DNA of 64,000 bases from Prolixibacter sp. NT017. GTDB taxonomy: Bacteria; Bacteroidota; Bacteroidia; Bacteroidales; Prolixibacteraceae. Every line of letters begins with the position of its first letter. The stretch's first letter is position 1. The notes beneath the pieces were generated by a model. It was not told the origin of the DNA, did no database searches, and saw nothing but the letters and a program-made list of their open reading frames with translations. Positions 18,223 through 25,901 of this stretch are shown here, in pieces. A program made the translations under genes and the position numbers. The stretch is from contig NZ_BLAV01000001.1 in the NCBI RefSeq assembly GCF_009617875.1, forward strand, positions 372,001 through 436,000, read 5' to 3'.

Positions 18223-20079
18223 ATGAATAATATGAAAGCTAAACTGACGATTGTAATCTTGATTTTTAGCCTCCCGTTGTTGGCACAAAACTGGACACCT
18301 GCCGGAAGCAGGATAAAAACCAGGTGGGCTGCAACAGTCACCCCTGAAAATGTATGGAAAGAATACCCGCGGCCCCAGTTCGAGCGTTCGGACTGGATGT
18401 CGCTGAACGGGTTGTGGAAGTATGCCATATTGAAGGATGACAAGGTCGAACCCCGGAAATTTCAGGGCAATATTTTGGTGCCGTTTTGCATCGAATCTTC
18501 CCTGTCGGGTGTTGGACGTTCTTTCTTACCCGACGATAGGCTCTGGTACAAGCGTCGTTTTACCATTCCTTCCGGTTGGAAAGGAAAGAGCGTTATCCTG
18601 AATTTCGAAGCGGTGGATTATTCAACAACGGTTTATGTCAACGGCCTTTTGATTGGTTCGCACAAGGGGGGCTACGACCGTTTTTCATTTGACATTACTA
18701 AGTATTTAAGTAAAAAAGGACCTAATGAGTTAGTGGTAACCGTAACCGATCCAACCAATACCGGTTCGCAGCCCCGGGGTAAACAGCAACTTTCGCAGGA
18801 AGGTATCTGGTATACCCCGGTGAGTGGCATCTGGCAAACTGTCTGGCTCGAAGCCGTTTCGCGTGAAGCATATCTTCAGGAAGTAAAAACGACGCCGGAC
18901 ATTGATGCCAAAACGGTTTCGGTCATTCCGATGCTGAATAAACCATTGAAACCGGTATACAACGTTCAAATTGCCATTTCGTTAAATGGAAAAGAGGTCG
19001 CCAAACAGGAGGTGAAGGCAGACAAAGAAGCGGTTATTGATATTGAAAGTCCCCAACTTTGGTCGCCGGACCACCCGGTATTGTACCACATGGATTTGAC
19101 GCTCACTAACCGTTTGGGTGAAGTGTTGGATCATGTGAAAAGCTATTTTGGAATGCGAAAGATCAGTCTGGGCGACAAAGGTGGGAATAAGTACCTCTTC
19201 CTGAACAATAAGCCGTTGTTCCAGTACGGACCGCTGGATCAGGGCTGGTGGCCCGATGGTTTGTACACACCGCCGTCCGATGAGGCCATGAAATACGATA
19301 TTGAAGTGACCAAAGAGATGGGCTTCAATATGATCCGGAAACACATCAAGGTAGAGCCGGCCCGCTGGTATTACTATTGCGACAAACTGGGGATGCTGGT
19401 CTGGCAGGACATGCCCTCCGGGATGGTGGTTATCGGGGAAGAAGGCAAAAAGCGGCCGGTAGATGTTCAGCATATTTCCCCCGATAGCCGGGATCTGGAA
19501 GTCCGGACGGCCCATGCAGAAGACTATGAACATGAACTACGGCGGATGATTGATTTGCACTACAATTCGCCGTCCATTGTCGTATGGGTTCCTTTCAACG
19601 AAGGTTGGGGGCAGTATGCTACGTGCAGAATTGCCGGGATGGTCAGGGAACTCGATCCGACGCGCCTCGTGGATGCCGTTACGGGGTGGGCTCTGCGTCC
19701 TTGCGGCGATATGTATGATATACACACTTATCAGAAAGAAGTACATGTTCCGCCGGTATCGCTCAACCGGGCTTCGGTGATTGGCGAATTCGGAGGTATC
19801 GGGTATCCGGTAAAGGGGCACTTATGGAACCCGGATACAGGAAATTGGGGATATCAAACATATCACTCGGCAGACGAACTGCTCAGGAATTACATCGCAA
19901 AATTCAATCAGATTGTTGAAATGGAGAAAACGAAAGGTTTGTCGGCAGCAGTTTACACGCAGACTACCGATGTGGAAGGAGAGGTTAACGGTTTGATGAC
20001 TTACGACCGGAAGGTGATCAAAATACCGGTGGATACATTGAAAAAAATTCATTCAGTATTGTTTGAAAAGCAGAAGTAA
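18223..20079 (+). CDS. GH2-family glycosidase (beta-galactosidase/beta-glucuronidase type)
   Basis: Secreted exo-beta-glycosidase of 618 residues with a signal peptide ending near LLAQ (about residue 25). Order: sugar-binding jelly-roll (about 45-225, RFTIPSGWKGKSVILNFEAVDYSTTVYVNG), immunoglobulin-like domain (about 226-325) and TIM barrel (about 326-618). Acid/base E460 is in WVPFNEGWGQY and nucleophile E522 is in VIGEFGGIGYP. It is shorter than LacZ-like enzymes and lacks their C-terminal domains. The MGFNMIRKHIKVEPARWYYYCDKLG region is typical of a large GH2 subgroup with mixed specificity. An alternative ATG lies 9 bp downstream. Confidence 0.9.
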   Translation: MNNMKAKLTIVILIFSLPLLAQNWTPAGSRIKTRWAATVTPENVWKEYPRPQFERSDWMSLNGLWKYAILKDDKVEPRKFQGNILVPFCIESSLSGVGRSFLPDDRLWYKRRFTIPSGWKGKSVILNFEAVDYSTTVYVNGLLIGSHKGGYDRFSFDITKYLSKKGPNELVVTVTDPTNTGSQPRGKQQLSQEGIWYTPVSGIWQTVWLEAVSREAYLQEVKTTPDIDAKTVSVIPMLNKPLKPVYNVQIAISLNGKEVAKQEVKADKEAVIDIESPQLWSPDHPVLYHMDLTLTNRLGEVLDHVKSYFGMRKISLGDKGGNKYLFLNNKPLFQYGPLDQGWWPDGLYTPPSDEAMKYDIEVTKEMGFNMIRKHIKVEPARWYYYCDKLGMLVWQDMPSGMVVIGEEGKKRPVDVQHISPDSRDLEVRTAHAEDYEHELRRMIDLHYNSPSIVVWVPFNEGWGQYATCRIAGMVRELDPTRLVDAVTGWALRPCGDMYDIHTYQKEVHVPPVSLNRASVIGEFGGIGYPVKGHLWNPDTGNWGYQTYHSADELLRNYIAKFNQIVEMEKTKGLSAAVYTQTTDVEGEVNGLMTYDRKVIKIPVDTLKKIHSVLFEKQK

Positions 20080-20119
20080 ATGGGCTGCGAAAGAGATTTT
20101 TTCACAGATAGCAAACAAG

Positions 20120-20153
20120 AAGCTCTTCCGTCGATTTGAGAGAGCTTATCTTT
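20120..20153 (+). terminator. Possible terminator after the GH2 gene
   Basis: Inverted repeat aagctctt (20120-20127) / gagagctt (20140-20147) gives an 8-bp stem with one G-U pair, followed by atcttt. It is 40 bp after the GH2 stop and 32 bp before the next start, so it could cause partial termination only. Confidence 0.4.
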
Positions 20154-20179
20154 AAGCAATCCTTCAAATAACTACCATT

Positions 20180-21157
20180 ATGAAGATTAGTAGTGTATGT
20201 TTAATTTTCTTTTTGTTTATTGGACATTTGGCTGCACAGCAGCCCCGTATGTCGGGAAATCCCATAATTAAAGGGTGGTATGCTGATCCGGAGGGAACCA
20301 TCTTTGGGAACCAATATTGGATCTATCCCACTTATTCTGCACCGTATGATGAGCAGGTCTTTCTGGATGCATTCTCCTCACCAAATTTGGTTGACTGGCA
20401 AAAACATCCGCGCATTATAGATACGTCAGCGGTAAAATGGGCACACAGGGCGATGTGGGCACCGGCTATTGTAAAAAAGGATAACCATTATTTCCTGTTT
20501 TTTGCAGCTAACGATATTCAGCATAGTGACCAGGAAGGGGGTATTGGAATTGGCATTTCTGATCGACCGGATGGACCTTACAAAGATTATCTGGGGAAAC
20601 CGTTACTGAATAAATTTCATCATGGTGCTCAACCGATTGATCAGTTCGTATTTCATGATAAAGATGGTCGGTATTACCTGATTTACGGTGGTTGGGGGCA
20701 TTGCAATATCGCACGGCTGAAGGATGATTTTACCGGCTTTCTTCCTTTTAAGGATGGGATAGTTTTCAAAGAGATAACACCTGAGGACTACGTTGAGGGA
20801 CCTGATATGTTCGTTCGTCACGGAAAGTATTACTTTATGTGGTCCGAAGGCGGTTGGGGCGGACCAAATTACCGGGTAGCCTATGCCATGGCTGATTCTC
20901 CTTTCGGACCTTTTAAGCGGATTGGAGTGATACTGAAACAAGACCCTCATGTAGCAACCGGCGCAGGTCATCATTCTGTCATAAAAATCCCTGGGAAAGA
21001 TGAATGGTACATCGTTTATCATCGCAGGCCATTGGGTGAGACGGACGCCAATCACCGGGTTACTTGTATTGACCGAATGTATTTTGATGCCCGTGGATTT
21101 ATTGTTCCGGTAAAAATAACCCGGGAAGGTGTCGCTGAAAGAGATTTATCAAAATAA
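20180..21157 (+). CDS. GH43-family glycosidase, third copy of the locus
   Basis: A 325-residue secreted five-bladed propeller with a signal peptide ending about residue 20 (LAAQ). Catalytic residues by motif: D36 (WYADPEG), D154 (QPIDQFVF) and E206 (DYVEGPDM). AMWAPAIVKKDNHYFLFFAA is the blade-two motif and TGAGHHSVIKIPGKDEWYIVYHRR is the late-blade His motif. These features resemble GH43 proteins annotated as beta-xylosidase or arabinofuranosidase. Sequence differs clearly from the two other GH43 proteins here, so the three likely cut different linkages (inference). Confidence 0.88.
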   Translation: MKISSVCLIFFLFIGHLAAQQPRMSGNPIIKGWYADPEGTIFGNQYWIYPTYSAPYDEQVFLDAFSSPNLVDWQKHPRIIDTSAVKWAHRAMWAPAIVKKDNHYFLFFAANDIQHSDQEGGIGIGISDRPDGPYKDYLGKPLLNKFHHGAQPIDQFVFHDKDGRYYLIYGGWGHCNIARLKDDFTGFLPFKDGIVFKEITPEDYVEGPDMFVRHGKYYFMWSEGGWGGPNYRVAYAMADSPFGPFKRIGVILKQDPHVATGAGHHSVIKIPGKDEWYIVYHRRPLGETDANHRVTCIDRMYFDARGFIVPVKITREGVAERDLSK

Positions 21158-21263
21158 GGTAAGCATCGACTTGATCTCGTATCCGATTGGAGATTTTAAG
21201 GACGAGATGCAAGGGACGTTCCAATGAAAAAGCATTTATTATCAACTCACAAACCATAGAGAC

Positions 21264-22412
21264 ATGAAACTAACGAAATACCTGTTAGCAGTGGCGACAG
21301 TAGGATTTTTACTGGGAGGCTGCAGTCAGGAGAAAAAAAGTACAACGACTTGTGCCCATCTGGATGTCAAAAATTTTCAAAGAGTTATAAATGGTGAGAA
21401 GACAGATCTTTATTTTCTGCACAATGGCGATTTGACGACTGCTATTACCAATTATGGCGGCCGTATTGTGAGTTTATGCGCTCCGGACCGGGATGGGCAA
21501 AAAGCTGATGTTGTATTAGGTTTCGATAATCTTGACAGTTATATCAAGTCGCACGAACCTTTTTACGGAGCTCTGATTGGCCGGGTTGGAAACCGGATTG
21601 CCAAAGGGCGGTTTACCCTTGATGGGGTGACATATACACTGCCACTGAATAACGGTGTGAATCATCTTCACGGAGGCCCGGGAGGTTTTCACAATGAAGT
21701 ATGGAGCGTAAAATCGAAAACGGACAGTTCGCTGGTGCTCGGTTACTTCTCGAAAGACGGGGAAATGGGCTATCCGGGCAATCTGACCGTCGAAGTAACC
21801 TACACGCTGACCTGGAATAATGCTTTGCGTATTGACTATCGGGCTACCACGGATAAAGCGACACCGGTGAATCTGACCAATCATGCTTTCTACAACCTGG
21901 CGGGAGAAGGTAGCGGAACGATCAATAACCAGTTGTTGACTATCAACGCTGACGATTACACTCCGGTGGATTCAACAATGATACCTTTTGGGAAAAATGA
22001 ACCGGTTGAAGGTACCCCATTCGATTTCCGAAAGGCAAAGCCCATTGGTCAGGATTTACCGAAACAGGCTACAAACGAGCAATTGAAGAACGGTCGGGGA
22101 TACGATCACAATTTTGTATTGAATAAGACAGCGGATGGCGAAATGAGTTGGGCGGCAACTGTTTTTGATCCTTCCAGCGGAAGAAAGATGGATATCTTTA
22201 CTGAAGAGCCCGGTTTGCAGTTCTATGGAGGTAATTTCATGGACGGAAGCGATATAGGTAAATCGGGTAAACACTACAACTATCGGAATGCATTTGCCTT
22301 GGAAACGCAACATTTCCCGGATTCTCCAAATCATCCTGATTTTCCCTCTGTCATTCTGCGTCCGGGAGAGGTTTACCAAACTTCATCGATTTATCGGTTT
22401 AGCGTAGAGTGA
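21264..22412 (+). CDS. galM: Aldose 1-epimerase (mutarotase), lipoprotein
   Basis: Interconverts alpha and beta anomers of aldoses such as galactose or arabinose released by the neighbouring enzymes. The 382-residue lipoprotein (LLGGC, Cys 20) contains the GalM fold with GRIVSLCAPDRDG, GRVGNRIAKGRFTLDG and NHLHGGPGG. The catalytic pair is H207 (NLTNHAFYNLAG) and E347 (FALETQHFPDSPNH). The lipid anchor places it outside the cytoplasm, as in several PUL-associated mutarotases. It is the last gene of PUL 1; no terminator with a T tract follows closely. Confidence 0.92.
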   Translation: MKLTKYLLAVATVGFLLGGCSQEKKSTTTCAHLDVKNFQRVINGEKTDLYFLHNGDLTTAITNYGGRIVSLCAPDRDGQKADVVLGFDNLDSYIKSHEPFYGALIGRVGNRIAKGRFTLDGVTYTLPLNNGVNHLHGGPGGFHNEVWSVKSKTDSSLVLGYFSKDGEMGYPGNLTVEVTYTLTWNNALRIDYRATTDKATPVNLTNHAFYNLAGEGSGTINNQLLTINADDYTPVDSTMIPFGKNEPVEGTPFDFRKAKPIGQDLPKQATNEQLKNGRGYDHNFVLNKTADGEMSWAATVFDPSSGRKMDIFTEEPGLQFYGGNFMDGSDIGKSGKHYNYRNAFALETQHFPDSPNHPDFPSVILRPGEVYQTSSIYRFSVE

Positions 22413-22518
22413 GAGGCATATGCTGAAACTGAAAAAGAAGATATTTTTTATCCTGAATGCGTTATCTATTCCTTACCGTTCAGTGCTGCGTCGCATAAGA
22501 ATTTGAGCCGGGCAAAAT

Positions 22519-22548
22519 CTGGTCGCCGGTTGGTAAACCGGTGGCCAG
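22519..22548. other. 13-bp hairpin downstream of galM
   Basis: Arms 22519-22531 and 22536-22548 pair over 13 bp with two G-U wobbles around a four-base GGTA loop. No T tract follows on the + strand; on the - strand an attttgcc stretch follows. It could end the PUL 1 transcript weakly or be a structural element near the 22-bp repeat array. A separate perfect palindrome, aagctttaaagctt, lies at 22578-22591. Confidence 0.4.
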
Positions 22549-22633
22549 AGCCCTGAAGGGCGAATGCAAAAAACGAAAAGCTTTAAAGCTTGATATAGCG
22601 CGATCTCGAACCCCTTTGCGATCCCTGTTTTCC

Positions 22634-22831
22634 GAAGCGCATCTCAACTCCGCGCGATGAAGAACTTTACGCCGAAAGATGAAGAACTTTCTATGTGAAG
22701 ATGAAGAAGTTTCCTGACAAAGATGAAGAACTTTCTCTGGGGAGATGAAGAAGAAAATCCGGCGAGATGCTCATAGCAAACTCATGAGATGAACTTCGTG
22801 CAGTAATATGAAGCGCATCGCAAAACTGATA
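22634..22831. repeat. 22-bp periodic array, nine units in phase
   Basis: Units start at 22634, 22656, 22678, 22700, 22722, 22744, 22766, 22788 and 22810, exactly 22 bp apart. Units 2-5 (22656-22743) begin GATGAAGAA and share the core GATGAAGAACTTTC with one variable base; unit 6 begins GATGAAGAAG. Units 7 and 8 keep only GATG. The first and last units both begin GAAGCGCATC. The tail of each unit varies. The period is not a multiple of three and stops interrupt the frames, so it is not a protein repeat. Spacing equals about two DNA helical turns. Confidence 0.8.
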
Positions 22832-22838
22832 GAACAAA

Positions 22839-22890
22839 AACGCATTGGGAATAACTATCTGCAGCAGTTTTCCCCAATGCGTTCTCTTTT
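22839..22890. terminator. Bidirectional terminator between PUL 1 and the PUL 2 regulator
   Basis: Inverted repeat aacgcattggg (22839-22849) / cccaatgcgtt (22873-22883) forms a perfect 11-bp stem with a 23-nt loop. It is followed by ctcttttata on the + strand and, read the other way, by ttttgttc on the - strand. It can therefore end both a + strand transcript running through the 22-bp array and the - strand regulator transcript. Confidence 0.8.
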
Positions 22891-22973
22891 ATAAATTATT
22901 TTGTTAATCAATCAGGTTTGATGACCAATTAAGATGAGAGCGAAGCAAGGTAGTACATCGGATCGACTGACCA

Positions 22974-23117
22974 TTATCTGTTCAATTGAAGAAAATGATT
23001 CACCATGGCAAAAATCAAGGTGAATAATGCAGCTATAACGGTGATGATACCGATTGCCCATCGTTTACTGATATCGTTTTCAACAAACGCTGTTGCAACC
23101 AGTGTTTCGTGATTTAT
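22974..23117 (-). CDS. Possible 47-residue single-span membrane protein, non-standard start
   Basis: Reading the - strand from 23117 to 22974 gives 47 sense codons and TAA. The first line of residues is INHETLVATAFVENDISKRW, then a hydrophobic span (AIGIITVIAALFTLIFAMV, residues 21-39) and a short polar tail NHFLQLNR. The charged N-part, single span and clean stop look protein-like. However, the frame has no ATG, GTG or TTG before the span; ATA at 23117 sits six bases after AAGG-like sequence (AACAAGG). It lies 5 bp after the regulator stop and before the shared terminator. It may use an unusual start, be a decayed gene, or be chance. Confidence 0.35.
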   Translation of the reverse strand: MNHETLVATAFVENDISKRWAIGIITVIAALFTLIFAMVNHFLQLNR

Positions 23118-23122
23118 CCTTG

Positions 23123-25621
23123 TTAACTCAAAGATTTTAATGAATGTGGGAAGTCGGTTCCCATGATGTTTTTATACTCAATGACAAAAGCCTGGTATTT
23201 TATCATGGCTTCCTCGGTCATTTTGAGTCTTTGCATTGCTTTTATCTGGTAGCTCAGCACGGTGCTGTTGAGCGGATCGATGCCGAATAGTGCCTCGGCA
23301 AGATCAATCGTTGTTTGGTACGCTTCTGCATGAAACGACTTCTCAATTTCGAGGAGAAGGATGGGTTCCAGCTTCTGTTCCATTTTCTCTTTAAATGAGT
23401 CATAGAGTTCATGATCGGAATGCTTTAGGAATTTGCCACGGGTAATAATTCCAATTAGTTCTTCCCTTGATTCGTCAAAATCATGGTTCGAAATGAGCTC
23501 GAGACACCGAACATAATCGCAATAGAATTCGTTTGTTTGAATGATTTTGAAACAACCTTTTTCGTAGATCAGCTCAATCCCATCAAGTTCACCCAGTGCT
23601 TTCCGCAGGTTGTTAATGGTTACTCCCCTTGAGTTTTTTACGTTCGCTGCAGGGCGCCCCGGCCATAAAACGTTGCTTAAGCGTTGCGAGGTAATTCCGC
23701 CTTCAGCGCTATATTGCAAAATCAAACAGAAGACTTGCTTCAGTTTGGCACTGAATAGGTAAGTAATATCCTTATTATTCCTGTTGCGGACCATAAAGTC
23801 ACCAAACAAATAGATTGAATTGGGTTTTGTTAAGGCTTTTACTTTTCCATCAGCATCATGCAGAGTGGCAAGTCCGGCTTCGTTTGCTTTCCGACGCTGC
23901 CGAATTTTTTTATTCACTAAATAAACAATGCCCAAAACAGAAATGCTTGCAAGAATAATCATCCACATGGCAGCAATACTCATCCCTTTCTTTGAATAGC
24001 TTTTTATTTCGTCTGCAGTAATTGGGGGAAAGGCGAGTGAATAGATCTTCAGGTCGGAAGCAATGTCATCGTCAAATTCCTGGACCGTTGCATATAGGTT
24101 GTTCAGTTGGTCGTCGTAGTATAAATTTGCATTGGTCGTGATTTTATCGGAATGTATCGGGATGGAGTCTCCCAGCACTTCGTTGCTCCCGTCTATCAAC
24201 GAAAAACGGTATAGTTTCAAATAAGAGTTTGAGAAATGTTCCGGGTAACATAAGGTATAGAAACACGAATCATTTAAAACGATCATGCCCCGCACGGGAA
24301 CAACATTGTCTTTATTCCACGGTATCTGCCAACATTTGGTGATTTTTTTTGTGTTGAGATCGACCTTGTAGAGATCATAGTAATATCTCCTGCCAACGGT
24401 TTGTTGCCCTGATTCGTTTCCCATTCCTCCAAAAATGTAAACGGAATTCTTTTCTTTTAAATAACCAACGGAGGAGAAATAACGTGGTGACAGGAAGTCT
24501 CCAGAAAAACCATCCCGGTTTCTCCATTCCTTATTTTCGATATCGTACGTGAAAAATTTTTTGCTGTAGTGCATACTTCCAAATCCACCGAAAATCGTGT
24601 ATTGTTGTTTATCCGGATCGAAAAAAGAACCGTGATGGTGTAATTGCGTTGGAAGCTGTTGAGAAGTCTCCGGTGTCCATTGGTAAGTGTTTAGGTCGAG
24701 ACTGGCAACGGTCGCTCCATGGTATTGGCCTTCATAAAAAACTTCATAAGAATAAAGCTTGTCGTTTTTTACATCAATGAAGTTCGTGCCAAGGATGAGC
24801 TTTACCGGACATTTCTTATCAAAAACTTTTATTTCTGTTTTGCCCGACCTTACATTATAAATATATATCGAATCGTCGTTGAAATAATAAAATTCCTTCT
24901 TCTTTGGATTGTAGTTGGTGCCTGCTACCGATTTTGATTTAAACGAGGTTTTATATCTCCAGTGGTAGGAGTCGTTGATCAGCCATTCAGGATTGGTCAC
25001 TTTCCCGATTGCTTGGCCTTTTTTGTTATAAACGATTGAACCTTCACTCTCTTTTAACGGAAAGATGTATTTCTCGTTATTGCCAATGGATAAATCTTTT
25101 ATAGCAAAAGAAGGGACATCAATAATATGATCGCTTTTCCCGAAAAGAACGATGGGGTAGTAAGTATTCGGAAGGTCAACATTGCCGATGCCAAATTTTC
25201 GGTTATGGATGGTCAGTTTTATGGAGTCGTTTACCAAGTCGAAAGAAAGCTTCATTTTAAACCAGTGGAGGTTAATTAGCTCTTTTCTAGCAATTCTGGC
25301 ATAAATGAGGTTGTCTTTTCCTTCTTCGTTGAACTCGAATTTATAATCATCGCCCTGCGCATCGTAATACAGATTATAGATTCGGTTACTCTTTTCGTTT
25401 TTAATTCGGATAATGTAGCCAATTTCAGTGGTTGGGTAAAGTGAGATATTAAATTCAATATCGAACTTATTCGTGAAACTTACACTTCTCGTTCCAAAAA
25501 CATTGTATGATGTCCGTTGAACTATTGGTTTTTCGCCACCATGAAACTTTAATCCTCCCAACAAGGATTTATTCAACGGCAGGAGTACCGATAGCAAAAA
25601 TACAAGCGCATACAACCTCAT
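23123..25621 (-). CDS. Membrane-anchored SARP/OmpR-type regulator with lectin-like and Kelch sensor domains
   Basis: A predicted one-component glycan sensor of 832 residues, transcribed away from PUL 2. It has a signal peptide or N-terminal anchor (1-22). A concanavalin/LamG-like beta-sandwich follows at about 45-205 (SVSFTNKFDIEFNISLYP), then a Kelch-type propeller at about 225-540 (repeats such as QYTIFGGFGSMHYS and NSVYIFGGMGNES). One membrane span begins at M547 (MWMIILASISVLGIVYLV). A basic stop-transfer KKIRQRRK leads to a winged helix at about 600-695 (LFGDFMVRNRN, LSNVLWPGRPAANVKNSRGVTINNLRKAL). A bacterial-transcriptional-activation/TPR-like tail (700-832) completes it. The sensor would be periplasmic and the DNA-binding part cytoplasmic. 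It has no kinase or receiver, unlike hybrid two-component PUL regulators. Confidence 0.88.
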   Translation of the reverse strand: MRLYALVFLLSVLLPLNKSLLGGLKFHGGEKPIVQRTSYNVFGTRSVSFTNKFDIEFNISLYPTTEIGYIIRIKNEKSNRIYNLYYDAQGDDYKFEFNEEGKDNLIYARIARKELINLHWFKMKLSFDLVNDSIKLTIHNRKFGIGNVDLPNTYYPIVLFGKSDHIIDVPSFAIKDLSIGNNEKYIFPLKESEGSIVYNKKGQAIGKVTNPEWLINDSYHWRYKTSFKSKSVAGTNYNPKKKEFYYFNDDSIYIYNVRSGKTEIKVFDKKCPVKLILGTNFIDVKNDKLYSYEVFYEGQYHGATVASLDLNTYQWTPETSQQLPTQLHHHGSFFDPDKQQYTIFGGFGSMHYSKKFFTYDIENKEWRNRDGFSGDFLSPRYFSSVGYLKEKNSVYIFGGMGNESGQQTVGRRYYYDLYKVDLNTKKITKCWQIPWNKDNVVPVRGMIVLNDSCFYTLCYPEHFSNSYLKLYRFSLIDGSNEVLGDSIPIHSDKITTNANLYYDDQLNNLYATVQEFDDDIASDLKIYSLAFPPITADEIKSYSKKGMSIAAMWMIILASISVLGIVYLVNKKIRQRRKANEAGLATLHDADGKVKALTKPNSIYLFGDFMVRNRNNKDITYLFSAKLKQVFCLILQYSAEGGITSQRLSNVLWPGRPAANVKNSRGVTINNLRKALGELDGIELIYEKGCFKIIQTNEFYCDYVRCLELISNHDFDESREELIGIITRGKFLKHSDHELYDSFKEKMEQKLEPILLLEIEKSFHAEAYQTTIDLAEALFGIDPLNSTVLSYQIKAMQRLKMTEEAMIKYQAFVIEYKNIMGTDFPHSLKSLS

Positions 25622-25756
25622 TGATAAGTCACACTTTTAACGAAATCCGGGAACAAAGGTATTAAAAAATCCGGCAGCATGAGCGGTATGAATTTTAGGC
25701 TTGTGATTATTCCCTCGGTCGGAGGATTATGGGTTAGATTAATAAATTTTTGTTCG

Positions 25757-25805
25757 TTTTAACCCGATTTTAACCCATATTTTAACCACCATCCGATAAC
25801 ATTTG
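25757..25805 (+). promoter_or_regulatory. Candidate operator (three TTTTAACC repeats) and promoter of PUL 2
   Basis: TTTTAACCC at 25757-25765, TTTTAACCC at 25768-25776 and TTTTAACC at 25780-25787 are direct repeats spaced 11 and 12 bp, that is about one helical turn. Ten bases later TAACATTTG (25797-25805) resembles the Bacteroides -7 element TAnnTTTG. SARP and OmpR/PhoB winged-helix proteins bind direct repeats with about 11-bp spacing just upstream of the -10 region, and the adjacent divergent gene encodes such a domain. A fourth TTTTAACC lies at 25880-25887 in the leader. Binding itself is inference. Confidence 0.55.
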
Positions 25806-25901
25806 CAGCGACTAAAAAGAAATCCTGAATGACAGTTTTGGCTTGAGCAAACTGGTTTTTGCTCCCGGGACTGGACATGTTTTAACCTAATTTAATAAAA
25901 T

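Noticed and set aside
22634..22831. CRISPR array
   Set aside because: Units are only 22 bp with no repeat-spacer alternation, the conserved part is about 10-14 bp, and no cas gene is nearby.
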